Assembly: GCA_024663395.1 (NCBI GenBank) | Contig: JANFAH010000003.1 | Location: 992,001-1,056,000, forward strand | From: Pisolithus tinctorius | Taxonomy: Eukaryota > Basidiomycota > Agaricomycetes > Boletales > Pisolithaceae | Direction of reading: 5' to 3' | Length of the DNA: 64,000 nucleotides | Part shown: piece by piece, positions 12,555 to 23,968 of the stretch | Layout: each line of letters opens with the position of its first letter | How positions within the stretch are numbered: position 1 is the stretch's first letter | Position numbers and translations under genes: made by a program | Notes under the pieces: generated by a model | Told to the model about the DNA's origin: nothing | The model's input: the letters and a program-made list of their open reading frames with translations, nothing else | Databases searched by the model: none

Positions 12555-12837
12555 TTTGCAAGCCGATCTTGGAGGTGGGAGGAAGTGAGGTTCAGATGGG
12601 TGGTGAGGTCTGTCTTATATGACACGGTTCGGGGACGAGGCGGTACTTGATGAGCCGAACTAAGGACGATTCTGAGGCTAGCGATGACAAGGCTCGCTGT
12701 TTAGGTGGTTGCACGACTGAGCAGGCCGGCCACAGCGTTGTCCCGAGCTTATTATCGCTGAGGCGCTGTGGGAAAGCCAACAACTTGTTATCTCTGTACT
12801 CTGAGTACACAACGCATCTGCACCATCTACCCAAGCC
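12555..12837. promoter_or_regulatory. Divergent promoter, ARO2 / Sap30-domain gene
   Basis: 283 bp between two opposed start codons, so both promoters overlap here. I see no canonical TATA box and no long reading frame that fits either gene. Confidence 0.5.
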
Positions 12838-13552
12838 ATGTCAGCCAACGGTGCCGCCTCTAACGGTGCAACAGGTTCAGGCTCGCGATCTCGCCCACAA
12901 GCAAGGAGGAAGCCAAACGACGATGCAGCGTACACCGGCCCGTCCTCCACAGGCGCCAAGAGGCATGCAACAGACAGAGCAGAGGGAGAACCGCGAGTGA
13001 AAAGGAAACGCTTAGACCCGGGCTCGGCAGCTGCGAGGAGGGCAGAGAAAGCGGAAGCGGACGAGGAGGACGAGAAATCGATTGTGAGCCGTCATCTCTC
13101 TACTGTTACACCCGACATGAATGATTCGGTCTTCGCAGGTCGACTTCAATAAACTGCCCACCGCGACCTTGCATCGATACCTCTCTCATTTTAACCTCAC
13201 TCCGTTCATATATCCATCACAGTTGACGTCAACTCCCCCACCCGCACCATCCATCTTGCTGGACCCGACGCGACAGACTTCGCGTGGCTTGAGTCCCCTA
13301 GCCATCACCACCTCCGCAAGCCGATCGAGGAGAGACCCAAAGGATCAGAACCGACGGCGCAGTTCGCGTTTGCTTGAAGAGAGCGAGCCTCGCGTACCGA
13401 TTCTTGCAGACGTTGCAGATGTCCACTCTGTCCTTGCCACTCTGGTAGATAAGCACTTTCAGGAGTACGTTGCGAACGAGATCGATACCCTTGCCTCCTT
13501 CATGGTCAAAACCAAGAAATGTGATAATAATCTGTACGTCTCTCATGTATAG
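12838..13552 (+). CDS. Sap30 Sin3-binding-domain protein
   Basis: Likely subunit of the Sin3-Rpd3 type histone deacetylase complex, where Sap30 binds a PAH domain of Sin3. The N-terminus (MSANGAASNGATGSGSRS) is disordered and basic, with KRKR near residue 57. An intron at 13084-13138 (GTGAGC to CGCAG) joins EKSI to VDFNKLPTATLHRYLSHFNL, which is the start of the Sin3-binding helix. A Pro/Ser linker follows, then RRRSSRLLEE and a final helical block (VHSVLATLVDKHFQEYV, DTLASFMVKTKK). It stops at 13552. This two-part form, an N-terminal helix and a distal VDKHF-like segment split by a linker, is what I recall of fungal Sap30 domains. Assignment rests on the domain, so another Sin3-associated protein is possible. 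Confidence 0.75.
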
Positions 13553-14072
13553 CACATCGCTTGCCGCTTGTCGTCAAAACGTGTATTGTGCAATTCACGA
13601 ACTCGTTCATTCATAGATATTATCTTGTCTCACAGTAACTGCCACTTGACCACAGAATTATATAAGCCATAATACACTCTCAGCGTGGTTGTGATGGCGG
13701 TGACGACTGATCGAAGTTTTCGGAATTTCGCAATGTCTCAGTTCCATGACATGGTCGTGAATCGACGCAACAGTTGTGAACTCGGTGGTGTCGGTCACAA
13801 CAGATTGTCGCTGTACCTAACTTTTTTTTTTCCAACTGAGACAATTTTTTCCCCCGCCTACTGACGGTCTACGCATGCTAATTAAAGAGCGATGGCCATA
13901 CCCAAATCCCGTCTCCTTCCCCTTCTTCGCTCGTTTGGCAGCTACAGGGCTGGCCTACCCTGTGAGTAATCGTCCCCAGCTTTGATGTGCTCTCGACGTA
14001 TTGACGAGTCTAGCCCCCCTCGTGTGCTTCCAGCTTCTTTCACGCCTCTGATTTTATTTTCTATTATTTAAA
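13553..14072. other. Intergenic, no gene seen
   Basis: 520 bp between two plus-strand genes. It has a 10-base T run near 13821-13830 and an AT-rich stretch just before the secreted-protein start (TTATTTAAA). It should hold the 3' end of the Sap30-domain transcript and the promoter of the secreted protein. Confidence 0.5.
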
Positions 14073-15322
14073 ATGAGGTTGTTGACTTCGACCGTTTCGA
14101 TCCTTGCTACTTTTTTTGCGCTGGTCGCGGCTTCTGCTGTTCCTGGCCAACCCGTTCTAGTCCGAGATGAGGGTGGTGGCAAGGGTTCCTCCACTCAAAC
14201 TGGTACGCCATCAGTGTTTAATATGGCAGCGGTTGCTTACCTCTCTTTCAATCCGGGAAGCTTCGGCAGCCGCTGCTTCGGCCACCTCTGCCTCGAACGC
14301 CACGGGAAGTAATGGCGGTGGAAATGACGCCCAGACGTCGCTAAGTGCGTTAAATTTCTTTCTCTACCTTGCCGCTGTTGAAAATTTAGCCCCTTTATCA
14401 AGCTCTCGACCCTGCTGTCATTGCAAAGGGCTTCGATACCAATGGTCTTGGCCAGAATGGTAGTGAAGCTGGAGAAGTTGCCTCGTTGACATCTTCAAAC
14501 AATTTCATCAACTTCTGCTTGACGGTACCCAACCTGCCGATTACAAACGGGCAGCAGATTGCGGGTGGATCCTGCAATCCTGCGCCGATGGGTGTGATCC
14601 CCTCGTCGTCCAACATGCCCTCGGCCAAATTTGTCAACCCTACTAATCTCGATACGATCCCGCCTAACCAGGATTTCACGGTACAACTTGCGATCCAGAA
14701 CATGCAAACCGGTTTCTTTGTCAACGCAGACGCGAATTACTTCGCAGCACCGCAACAGACGAATGCGCAGGGCCAGATTCAAGGACATTCGCATGTCGTC
14801 ATCGAGCAGCTGGACTCGCTCTCGCAGACGACGCCCCTCGATCCGACCAAGTTTGCGTTCTTTAAGGGACTGAATGATGCCGCCCAGAACGGTGTATTAA
14901 GTACGACTGTCCAAGGCGGTTTGCCGGAAGGCGTGTACAAGCTGTCCTCGATCAACACTGCGTCGAACCACCAGCCACTTTTGGTGCCCATTGCTCAGCA
15001 CGGATCCCTCGATGATGCTGTATATGTAAGTTGTGACTTTGTTGTCTTCCGTCTGTTCGTGGGTATCTATCCTAGTATCAAGTTCACAGTGAGCAACAAC
15101 GCGGGCAATGGTAATGGGACTGGCAATGCCAACGGTAATGGTAATGGCAATGGTACCGCCAACGCCAACGGTAATGGCAATGGCAATGGGAACGGGAACG
15201 GGAACGGGAGTGGCAATGGGAACGGGAATGGCAATGGCAATGGAGGAAATGGAGGGAACGGAGGAAATGGCAAAGGCCAGCGTCGTACGTTCCGTTCTGG
15301 AATGGGGATAGGCTTCCATTAA
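14073..15322 (+). CDS. Secreted Agaricomycete protein with Asn-Gly repeat tail
   Basis: The start at 14073 (MRLLTSTVSILATFFALVAA) is a typical signal peptide. Two introns follow (after about 14200 and about 14341). The body reads KGFDTNGLGQNGSEAGEV, SLTSSNNFINFCLTVPNL, then GHSHVVIEQLDSL and LPEGVYKLSSI. An intron from 15027 (GTAAGT) to AAG joins AVY to FTVSNNAGNG. The rest is about 60 residues of Asn-Gly repeats ending in a short basic tail. I recall this family in mushrooms, often mislabelled 'ribosomal protein s17'; it has no ribosomal features. Function is unknown; a cell-surface or extracellular role is inferred from the signal peptide. The first two splice sites are approximate. Confidence 0.8.
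15103..15273 (+). repeat. GGNAAY hexanucleotide repeat coding Asn-Gly
   Basis: Roughly 170 bp of units such as GGCAAT, GGTAAT, GGGAAC that keep the reading frame, so each unit is one Gly-Asn pair. The units mix three Gly codons and two Asn codons, which suggests the protein pattern is kept by selection or by old slippage, not by a fresh expansion. Such an array should vary in length between strains. Confidence 0.8.
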
Positions 15323-15494
15323 GTTATTTATGGGGGAAATTACACGTGGGCTTGTCCTGGAGATGAATGCCCTTGTAGCTATAGCTCTGCATGTAGCATA
15401 GATGTAGCCTTATGAACGACGGAGGTTCTTTTGTTGCATATACGGTAGAGTTATGGCGAACTACCAAGAGCATCGATTTTTTTGCCTGGGCCTC

Positions 15495-16430
15495 CGACAA
15501 GCGTTTCCGGGGTTTGTAAAGGGGGGGAAAAAGTAGATACAGTTGGCGATGGATGCTGAATTCAGTCCAATACAAGGATAAAATAAATGAGAGGGAACGG
15601 GAAGACAATACTAAGAAATGCTCGCCAATTCCGCACAGCTGTGCAGTGTTAGTGAGTGTTGTATCTGGCGCTCATAACCTGAGCGGAGCAGGTCTCGAGC
15701 GGTAGATACTGGTCTCGAACCCCGGACCCCGTCGCATGCTTGGCCATCAATATTTGCGCTACCGGTCATCCAAGAGGATGTGGTTTATCTAGGTAAGGCA
15801 GACTCTTGTTCCGCCACCCACGTATGCGGCTCAGGTGAAAACGGTACTAAGAGACGCTGATAATCCTGCAAAACCATGTGCATGACGCTCGTTTCCGGGG
15901 TACATAGTGGGGGGAGGAGTACAAATTGTTGGTGAAGGATGCTGGATTCAGTTTGGAGTCTTACCACCTACACATGCAACACAGGGGTAAAATAAATGTG
16001 AGGGAGCAGGGAGGGCAGCGTACCCGTACCAAGAGATGCAAGTAATCCGTGTGCAGTGCTAGTGAGTGCTGTACCCGGAGCTCATAACCTGAGTTCAATA
16101 GGTTATGAGCCCCGGATACTGGGCTCACTGCCATCTGGGACCAGGACTCGAACCCGGGACCCCGTCGCACGCGCGGCTATCATTATTCGCGCTACCGGTC
16201 ATCCAGAAGGATGCGCATTTGTTTCGAAAGTAAGCAAACTCTTGTCTTTCCGCCTATGTGTGCGGCACAGGGGGAAACGGTACTATGAGATACGGGCAAT
16301 TCTGTGGAGCCGTGTACAGTGGAGCCCCGGATACTGGACCCACCGTAGTGCCAGCTGAGACTATTGATAAGCGAACCTGGGACCACCATACGGCTGCCGG
16401 TCATCCATGAACACTCCTGTGTGCTTGAGG
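15495..16430 (-). repeat. Tandem tRNA-derived SINE-like repeats, about 390-410 bp unit
   Basis: Two near-complete units lie head to tail (about 15495-15885 and 15886-16300), followed by a truncated third (about 16301-16430). Shared landmarks are CGTTTCCGGGG at about 15502 and 15890, and GCTCATAACCTGAG at 15670 and 16080. On the minus strand each unit begins GGATGACCGGTAGCGC at 15771 and 16204, and about 50 bases on carries the polymerase III B-box GGTTCGAGTCC (16144-16154, exact match to GGTTCGANNCC) or GGTTCGAGACC (about 15711-15721). The head therefore looks like a degenerate tRNA with a weak A-box. No protein is encoded. The third unit has lost the segment between anticodon region and B-box. 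Confidence 0.7.
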
Positions 16431-19400
16431 CCCCCACCGCCTTGGTCACCAAGTTGACTCCTGCTGGTTTGCCTGTCACGGTTGTCAGCCACTTGGAAGG
16501 ATATGGATCGTTGTAGCCTATTGCCATTCACGCGTTGAGTTTGAGATTTAAACTTTCAGAGAACCTGTTTCAAAACATAACCGCGAAACCCGAATGTTTG
16601 ACTAGTCGGACACACTCGGTGACCGAGATCGTGACGTAGAGATTCTATTTCCGAAGAGCAAGAGAAACGACTATTAATGAGAATAAGACAGGGGAAGCAC
16701 ACACAGGGGTGAGAACAAGTGTCGAGGATGACAAGAATGAGAGGATGACAGACCAATTCAGGTGTACCCACATCTCAGAGAACTCCTCTTGTCAGATCGC
16801 CAGCAAGGTATCCGAAATACTCAAGAATGATGGCACGACCTTGTCACGGGTCAGCCCCTAAGCTTACATTTTGTTGAAAGGGACATTTGATTTTGTTTCA
16901 CTCCCACCGTCGAATCATGCCCTGGGTCCTGAAATGATTTTTCCGAGCTAAGGAGCCACCCATGGGACTAAAAGGTTTCCAGATCGTCTGTTACACCAAA
17001 GCGCGCTGCAAAGCATAATGTAGGCTTGTAAAAGTGCCAAGCATACCTCGGGTTGTGTGCTGAATGTGCTGGACTGGAACTATCAATGTGACTCGACAGA
17101 AGAGCGAATTCAATCAACAGAGTGAGGAATACCTAGCGAGTGCAATTGTGAACTTCGTGACTGGTCGCTAGGTATCGTGATCGCACGATCGAAAGCACAG
17201 CCGCGTACGGCAAGCCTACACTTGGATGCGATGGAATTTGTCAACGCAAGTGAAATTTGAAAACGCGAACTCTCTCTTTTCATTCCGATTCAACGTGCGA
17301 GATATGGTATTTGAAACCAAGGGACCACGATGAAGCAGTGCACAACTATTTCCAGACCATCGATCGCGATGCGGCGTGCGGGCCTCCAGGGGGAACCCGA
17401 ACTTTCAGTGCACTCCATTAATTCGCGATCGCCACGACACGTATGCGGCAATTGGTGCCCCTCCAATCGTAAAAACCCGGACTGCGGCAGGCTGCCTCGC
17501 CAGTGAATTGCCAATATCCCTGGAAGTCGGGCTCAAGGCTGATAAGGAGTTACCGTTTTAGTGCATTTCAGACAGTAGAAGTGAAGCAAGCTGTCGTCAC
17601 ATAGCAGCTGAGTCCAGTAATCGAGATTACAAGTGATTCGGACACGGCAGCAGTACTAGTGATATGTGATTCGAGAAAAGGAAACCCGTACGAGCCATAA
17701 TTACCTATGTCAAATTTGACACTGTCAGTGTGCTTGAGGCAATGGCTGGGCGAGGAACATTAGATTATCATCCAATCCCAATGATTCGGTCATTCTGAGG
17801 TATGATCAGTGCCAGAAACATAAGATGGTAGAACTAATCGAGTAGTCACTGAATGCCAATCGGTACTTGCCGTTGGATCTAGTTCTGAGCGACCAGACCC
17901 ACGGCGTCAATTGGTGGCTTTTGAAAGGACAATGCCCTACTTTGAGTCGGACTTCGTTGCGGAACGTCGCGGGAAATGAAACTCGTCAACATCTCCGACG
18001 CTGTGAACGCCGGGCGTAAACTAGGTTTGTGATCACTTCAACCTCGCAGATGCGGATAGCGATTGGTCCATATTCCTCGATTTTCGATTGGACTTGCTCT
18101 TTGCCGTATCCATGTGTCTTATTGGACAGGGAGAGTCGCACTAATTCGGGTCGGGCTTCTTTCGCAATAGAAGCTTAGACTTGGACAGGTGCGTTGGTTC
18201 TTCATCAAATCAATGACGCCCAACTCATCGTCATGACCACAAGGTTGTCGTTCGCATTCGATCCAATTCTGACGTAGACCGCCTTGTATGGAAGCTCTGA
18301 GGAGTCCTCGCCACGTGTCAGGTAGGTACTCGTGGACGGTTCTTACTAAACCAATCTCAGGTGTGGCCTATAGATGCTGTATTGTATAGGGTGCTGGAGC
18401 GGTGCTCGCGACAGGAAGACCATGTCACCGATCACCATCCGTCTATCCATGCTGCTACCCGCTACTTACCATACCAGAAGATCCATCTACACACCGCGCT
18501 TCTGCGCACTGGTCCGAGATGCCCTCCTCCTCTCAAATGCGATGCAGTTCCGTGTGTATCTTATCGTGAATTCTCACCATACAGCAGGGCGTTGGTCGCG
18601 AAAACTGCTCATTTCCATAATCGGAGATCTGCTGCCACCACAGCACTCCGTCATCACCATCCACGCGAGAGCATTAATTGTTGCCGGTGTAATCGAGAGA
18701 TAGCCCGTCGCGCCTCCCATCATAGTGCGCTCGACTTCTACCGGCATATGTTTAAACAAACGGTAGCACAGAACCAATGCTGGTGCAGCAGAGCTCTTTA
18801 GACGATGTCCCGAATAGAACGGTTTGAAGGGGTCCAGGAAAAATTGCGCAGTATTGAGTTGGTAGGGTTCGTGTTCATCACCACCATGTGCTGTCGCCTC
18901 ATTCACAAGTCCATATACGCAGCATGTAAAATTTCTTATGAGGTGAAAGGAAGAGGAATCCTTTACTGCATCCCGCAAGGGCTGAACTCTAATGACACGC
19001 AGCTTCCAGGCTCCCTTCAAAAAAACCCTTCACCTCAATTCCACCCAACCCAATTACATGTCAACCATCCGCACCTTCCATTAGACTGTGTGTACATATT
19101 CTCCACAGATCCGTGTAACTGATTCTTTCCAGTACAGTTGAGATTGGACCCTCTAGTACCAGCATGGAGATAGATTTTCAGAGGCGTCCCTAATGAAAGT
19201 AGCTTCCAGAATCTTTGCCAGCAGATCGGCTGACAAAGCTCCACTTGCGCCGGTGGTCCCTGGAACGCAGTTAATTGCAGGCGTCTATGTCTCATGCAAG
19301 GTGGTGGAGACAGGGTATGAAGTGGTGCGCACCGTGTATACAATCGTAAGCTCACAGAAGCCTGGCGCTTCATACACAAACCACTATTGCTTCGATGGCG

Positions 19401-21115
19401 CTTTCAACTATGCGACCGCTACTTTGGGCCTCACCAAGGCTATGGCACGTCCGCCTACCGAAAGCCACCAGTGTTTAGGTAACCGAGAAACTCAACGCCA
19501 CATTCGCCGGCCTGCCACACTGCCTGCCGTTTGATAACGTTGGTCACGTGTGCTGTTGCAGTCAGAGCAATAGCAGCATGCCAACTACACCGACGCCGCC
19601 GGACACAGGCCAAATTGTCCCTGCCTGCTTGATCTATGACTTGTATAGCAACGTCTAGGGTTTATTTTCGTTGTATCGTCTGATACAGTGACATTGGATG
19701 TTATTGTACTCATTACCCGGAAGAGTAATTTTCCCCTAAGTGATATGTACTAAAGCGAACACTGTTGCTAGATGGGCCGCGGTCCAGGGGTAACCGTCGA
19801 TTAGTCGATCCTATCATATCCTGCTTGACGACGCACAAAGGGCTGGATACTTATTTCAAATACGGTGAAGCGTAGCGGAACCAACGGGATGCCCACCGTT
19901 ATTCTATAAGTAGATAAAGGTTGGGTTACCCGTGTTGTGGCGACTGGCCGCCAGCGAGGAGTGGCGGTGGGAATTGATCCATTGTCTGCAGGCTCAAACC
20001 GAGGAGGGTGCTGTACCCGTGCCTCGCACAAACCAGCATGCCCGAAAAATGAACCAGGTACGCGAGCGGAACAGGGCTTACCTTGAACTTGATTAGGAGC
20101 AGGGAGATATTGCAGCACTTGAGGTCAGGGGTGCAAGGGATTCATATGAGCCGACCAAGCCACCCGACGGATGGCCTCATCTGACGCGTGCATCGTGCTT
20201 TCATAGCTCTGCCAGAATAAGGTTATGGTCAACAAAGTACTCAACATCTTTTGTATTCAAGAGATTGGATCAAATTTCGCCACAGGGTACAAGTTCTTAT
20301 CAAAAGGAGGAACTGGCTGTAGGTTTATCAACTGTCAACGTAAATTAATGGCGGTGGAAGCCATGATGCAATGGAGGGCGTAGCAACAGCCGCATCGGTT
20401 TATAGGCGAGGGATCGCATTCATAGCGGGGCTTCCATGTCCATCAAATGGATCTATGGATGGCAAATTTACGGATGAGATTCATCTCATAGATGAATGAA
20501 ATCTTCAGCGCTGAATAGATAAATCATCACCGAAACAGAAGCATAATGAACCTCTTCCACCGCCACGCTGCGCGTGTACACAGGATTCTCAGCGAAGCGA
20601 TCAGCTGGATCGCGAAGTGCTGCGGCATGGAGTATATAATGATGCTGAACGCAGGCTCAGCAGTCTGAACGTAGCACGGAACCGAGGCAACGAAGCGAGC
20701 TGCGGAAAACGAAGTCTTCGAATGATCGAGTATCCAGGTGTGTGCTGGAGGGCATGACTCATGTGTACATGAGCCTGCGGTGGCAACGCGTGGGGGGCAA
20801 GATTGCGTAACCAGAGGGTAAGCTTCTCTGCCGACACTTAAAACGAGGTATCCAACCCTCATTTACGGGTGAAGAGTAGTGAAAGACTGCCCTTCCGCAG
20901 TTTGAGTGGGTGAGAAAAGATAGCCACCTTCTTTCTAGAAAAACAACATTTTGTGACGAATCTAAGTACCACGTAGTCGGACCAGTCACGTGTCAATGAA
21001 GGTCAGTGTTGGAAACGCATTAATTAGGAAGAAAAGATGATATGCCGGTTCAGGGAGCAAAAACTCAACAGCCGAGTTAGGGGTTTCAGGTCTCGGGTGA
21101 CGCATATCGGCCGTA
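16431..21115. other. Gene-poor island, no supportable gene
   Basis: About 4.7 kb with only short, overlapping frames on both strands (longest 148 codons, 18574-19020 minus) that lack splice-consistent extensions, family motifs or biased composition. Candidate frames at 18361-18801 plus and 19193-19534 plus were examined and not accepted. A CACGTG occurs near 19546 and near 20987. The island is likely decayed mobile-element and promoter-distal sequence. Confidence 0.5.
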
Positions 21116-22317
21116 TCAGGCAACAGAGCCGTCCGTGTTAGAACTCGGTCGCTTTTCTAGAATCCCATCCACGATTCCAAACTCTACGGATTCTTGTGCT
21201 GTAAGAGGGAACTTCAGTGCTTTGTATTGACATCATAAGGCCAACTCCGACCTGTCATGAAGTAATCACGCTCAAGGGCTTTCTCTGGAAATAGAATGGT
21301 GTATAGTAGGTCAATAGAATAGCAAGACGTCAACATAAGTAGCCATACCAAATCGTGCTAGCCCTGCAGCCTCGGCTTCTCCTTCTTTGGCGCAATGTCT
21401 TTGATAGATGCCGGTCAGAAGCCGGCGCACGCGGAGAATCTCCTTTGCATGAATGGCAATATCGGATGCTTGTCCGGATGCCCCACCAGAGGGCTCTGTA
21501 GTAAAAAACAAATTGGTCGGAGTCGGTGAGCATCAGTGGCGACTAATACATACGGTGGATCATGATACTAGAATTGGGAAGACAATGACGCTTGCCCTTT
21601 TCACCTGCAAGGATACGTACTTCGCGTTATGGTAAGTCACAGAGGGTGACATACCTGCCGCTAATAACAAGGACCCCATCGAACACGCTTGCCCAACACA
21701 ATACGTGTGTATGGGTGACGAAACGTACTGGCCACCGGTGAAAGAAAGACGTCATCTCGCCGAATGAACCCCTTCGCAGAACAACCAACCTGCATCTGCA
21801 AACCGTCAGCTCAAACCTTAACTGACCAAAGGTGGGTTACGTTCTCACAGTGTCATATATGGCCAGTCCTGCAGTTACACTACCTCCTGGCGAGTTAATG
21901 TATAAGTGAATCGGCTTTGACGTCTCTTCTGCTTCGAGAAAAAGAAGCTGAGCAACGGTCAATGCTGCATCTGTATCTTTAATCTGTCAGGTGCAAATTC
22001 AGACAGGCAAAGAATGAAGAGGCGTAGTTCCGCCTGCCTATTGTGAAAAGACTCACAGGTCCATAAAGCATGATAACACGCTCGCGTAGAAGTCGCGAGA
22101 AGATATCATACGAGCGTTCTCCGCGACCCTGGCAATATAAGGATGAGTGACGCGTAGCGGGAGTAGAAGTTACCCCCACCGTCTGCTCGATGACAATGGG
22201 CACGAGGTTGGAGTTTGGGGCTGTCCAGGTGGACATCAGGGGATGGTAACGGCGACTTGATAGCCTGGCCAATGGCGATGCACTATGTATCACCGTCTTC
22301 CACGCACGGTTGAGCAT
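21116..22317 (-). CDS. clpP: ATP-dependent Clp protease proteolytic subunit, mitochondrial type
   Basis: Serine peptidase that forms the ClpP barrel with ClpX in the mitochondrial matrix. The start at 22317 ([19 protein letters not shown]) is a basic presequence. The mature part has [20 protein letters not shown], then [20 protein letters not shown] and the nucleophile motif [14 protein letters not shown]. Next is [20 protein letters not shown], whose His is catalytic; it is split by an intron so that CAC-C|AG rebuilds His-Gln. It ends [18 protein letters not shown] and TGA at 21116-21118. Baker's yeast lacks ClpP, while many basidiomycetes keep it. Intron sites are typical GT-AG. The gene is divergent from Brl1/Brr6. 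Confidence 0.93.
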
Positions 22318-22583
22318 GTTGTATGAATATGAGTAACTGTATTGGTAGTCTGAAGGACTACATATGTGCTGTTTTCTGAGCACGTGACCAACCGCAGACC
22401 ATGGCACGAGCGCGTCGGACTCGTAAGACATTTGACCGCTACACGTCGTGTCACTCGCTGGCCACAGTGAGTGTCCCTTTCGTACACTTTGTGAACTGTT
22501 GTTCATATTACATTCCAGGGCTCTGCACAGAAGAGCGCATGAAGGACATGACGAACGCTCGTTCCAGGTCAACCGAGGCTCCC
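22318..22583. promoter_or_regulatory. Divergent promoter, clpP / Brl1-like
   Basis: 266 bp between the two start codons. CACGTG lies at 22381-22386. A probable 52-bp 5'-leader intron for the plus-strand gene runs from GTGAGTGTCC (about 22467) to CATTCCAG (about 22518); its length is not a multiple of three, which argues for a start downstream of it. Confidence 0.45.
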
Positions 22584-23968
22584 ATGGACTTTCAGTTTAC
22601 GTCTCGGCCTAGCAGTGGCTCGACGCCAGCCTGGGCCGTGCCTACCAATGGCGACCCAAGCACCCCGCGAAAACGTACGTGCTCTATCAGCAATTGTGTT
22701 TCAACCTGGGAGAATTCATCCATCGAAGGTCCTTTTCAAGATCTGGGCTCTGCGTCACCCGCATTCCCTGGATCACCTCTCACGCCAATGTTTGGCGAGA
22801 ATCGAAATGTGCCATTCATCTTTGAAAGACGTCCACCTCAGACGAATCCCCCACCGCCATGGGCCCCACCACCAAATTTCTCGCCTCAAAAAGTATTCCC
22901 TCAGCCACAACCTGCTCAGGAGATTCGTGATGTTGACATGTCGGAGTTGAGCCCTCCGAAGCCTGATGAAAGCGAGAAGGAAAATGGACGAGCGGTCGCT
23001 ACCGGTGCTATGAGAAGGGTGTTCAATTCGAGGCGTAAGGCGCGTGCCAAGATGCGTGATCATGCAGATGGCTCGAACGATGAAGACAGTGAAGACGACC
23101 GGGACAATGCTAGATCCCTGACCCCAACTACGTCAACTCACTATACCCTCAACATGCCTTCAGCCTCCGCTTCTCCATCGGATACACCGTATGTCCTGCT
23201 TGGGTGAGGATGGGCCGCCATTCCAGGCTTTTGCTGTTCTTATATCTGATGGTGGCTCTCTAGCTATTTGCAGTTTTTCTTCAATCTCTCGCTGGTGCTG
23301 GTGTTCCTGTACCTGCTGGTGCAATTCATTCTTACGGTCCAGCGTGATGTAGAACACCGCATTTCGGAATATTCCATGGGTATGCAACTCCGCGCTGAAC
23401 AGTCATCAGCCCTGCGTGCTTATAGGAGGCTCGCTCCACAGATATCGTTCAGGAGATTGGCGTTTGCGCTGCTCAATACAGAAATAATTTCTGCGGAACG
23501 AACCAGATCCCTGCCATGGCACAGCAATGCGCTGCCTGGGAAACATGTATGAACCGTGATCCGACGACGGTGGGTCGCGCTCGCATCGGCGCTGAACTAA
23601 TTGCCGAAGTCGTAAATGGTTTCGTTGAACCTATCAGCTGGAAAACTCTAGTAAGCGTCTCATATGGACCTTTTGTGATAACTATTCTTATCCTTCATGA
23701 AACCATTCCACAGGCTTTTACATTAACGTCCTTATCCTTCCTAACGTTGTTCGTTAACTCTTTATTGTCCCTTTACCGGTCACGTCATAACCCAACTTCG
23801 CCCCCACCGCCCGCATCCTTGGCCGTCCCACCTGGTTTTCATCATGCTTATCTCCCTTTGGGTAACGCTCATTTCGCGGGATCTCAGAAGACCAAAGATG
23901 ACGAATCGTCAGAAGATGCACCTCGCAGAAGGCGGCTGGAAGGCGGGCAGGCCGTTAAAGTGAAGTGA
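22584..23968 (+). CDS. Brl1/Brr6-type nuclear envelope protein
   Basis: Integral nuclear-envelope protein of the Brl1/Brr6 family, needed for nuclear pore assembly and membrane homeostasis in fungi with closed or semi-closed mitosis. The start [12 protein letters not shown] is chosen because the longer in-frame ATG at 22401 lies before a leader intron. About 200 residues of Pro/Ser-rich disordered sequence follow. After an intron comes a transmembrane helix ([20 protein letters not shown]) and [13 protein letters not shown]. The family's hallmark lumenal block follows, with four Cys: C-A-A-Q-Y, then N-F-C-G-T-N, then [10 protein letters not shown], and further on [14 protein letters not shown] second membrane helix ([18 protein letters not shown]) and a basic tail complete it. 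The four Cys are those expected to form disulfides. Confidence 0.92.

Noticed and set aside
15711..16204. Functional tRNA genes at the B-box sequences
   Set aside because: The heads do not fold into a full cloverleaf by eye, the A-box is weak, and both lie in a repeated unit, so a tRNA-derived repeat is the better call.
18361..18801. Plus-strand 146-codon frame in the gene-poor island
   Set aside because: Overlaps a similar-sized minus-strand frame, rich in His/Arg/Cys by chance, with no splice extension or known motif.
18574..19020. Minus-strand 148-codon frame with a hydrophobic middle
   Set aside because: Some stretches look plausible (MGGATGYLSITPATINALAW), but no start context, no continuing exon and no family could be found.
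22401..22583. Longer Brl1 start at 22401 (MARARRTRK)
   Set aside because: A clear GT-AG leader intron of 52 bp interrupts this part and would shift the frame.
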